Assembly (NCBI GenBank): GCA_030666985.1
Contig: DAOUWT010000047.1
Location: forward strand, 1 to 13,453
Source: Chloroflexota bacterium
GTDB taxonomy: Bacteria > Chloroflexota > Anaerolineae > Anaerolineales > UBA11858
Length of the DNA: 13,453 nucleotides
Direction of reading: 5' to 3'
A program made the translations under genes and the position numbers. This document shows positions 13,409-13,453 of this stretch, piece by piece. Within the stretch, counting starts at the first letter, position 1, and each line of letters begins with the position of its first letter. The notes beneath the pieces are model-generated. The model was not told the DNA's origin, did no database searches, and worked only from the letters and a program-made list of their open reading frames with translations.

Positions 13409-13453
13409 ACTACGCTCGAGCAGGATCGGCAGCTCCTGCGGGGAGAGTCCGGG
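13409..13453 (-). repeat. 45-bp intergenic repeat, copy 2, reaching the window edge
   Basis: The inverse of 10530-10574 with four differences. The match runs to the last base of the window, so the repeat is probably longer. Confidence 0.8.

Larger units (their letters stand above)
13166..13453. other. Gene-free right end of the window
   Basis: 288 bp with no credible gene on either strand. It contains the probable MBL promoter (13219-13224), a 13-bp hairpin (13314-13348) and, at the very edge, the second copy of the 45-bp repeat. Confidence 0.5.

Overview
The window looks like a piece of a bacterial chromosome or draft-genome contig, most likely from Chloroflexota (Anaerolineae-like). That placement is an inference from protein style: a Thr/Pro-rich lipoprotein linker, a 100-residue MSVKLIMTWDIL-type protein, and conserved hypothetical membrane proteins. 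There is no rRNA or marker gene to confirm it.

The right part (about 9240-13453) reads as ordinary host backbone, almost all on the minus strand. From right to left it holds an MBL-fold hydrolase, a small conserved protein, an M19 dipeptidase, a four-helix membrane protein and a single-pass membrane protein. These are followed by a tRNA cluster, Phe(GAA)-Gly(GCC)-Cys(GCA). The tRNAs have a clear promoter (TTGACA, 17 bp, TAGAAT) that lies in the 3' end of the preceding gene, and an intrinsic terminator between tRNA-Gly and tRNA-Cys. Palindromes and a 45-bp inverted repeat pair sit between the genes.

The left part (1-9170), on the 3' side of tRNA-Cys, is accessory and mosaic. It begins at the window edge with a minus-strand DUF6094-like N6-adenine methyltransferase. 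One extra base interrupts this gene, and it then continues in a single open frame into a P-loop helicase-type ATPase. Diverging from it is an AbiE-type (type IV) toxin-antitoxin pair. Next come three plus-strand genes for envelope or secreted proteins: a lipoprotein, a single-pass membrane protein, and a Cys-rich protein with two Ig-like repeats whose style recalls Patescibacteria (CPR) surface proteins. The Cys-rich gene breaks off near 6445, where it meets, head-on, the broken 3' end of a minus-strand gene pair. That pair is in turn cut at its 5' side by an ISAzo13-family insertion sequence (about 7163-8538). Between the IS and the tRNAs lies a small DNA-binding protein built from three helix-turn-helix modules; its last codons run into the IS end.

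The main candidates for something new are the methyltransferase-ATPase fusion next to AbiE, the CPR-like secreted gene cluster, and the triple-HTH protein at the tRNA boundary. No integrase, CRISPR array or second att copy was seen.
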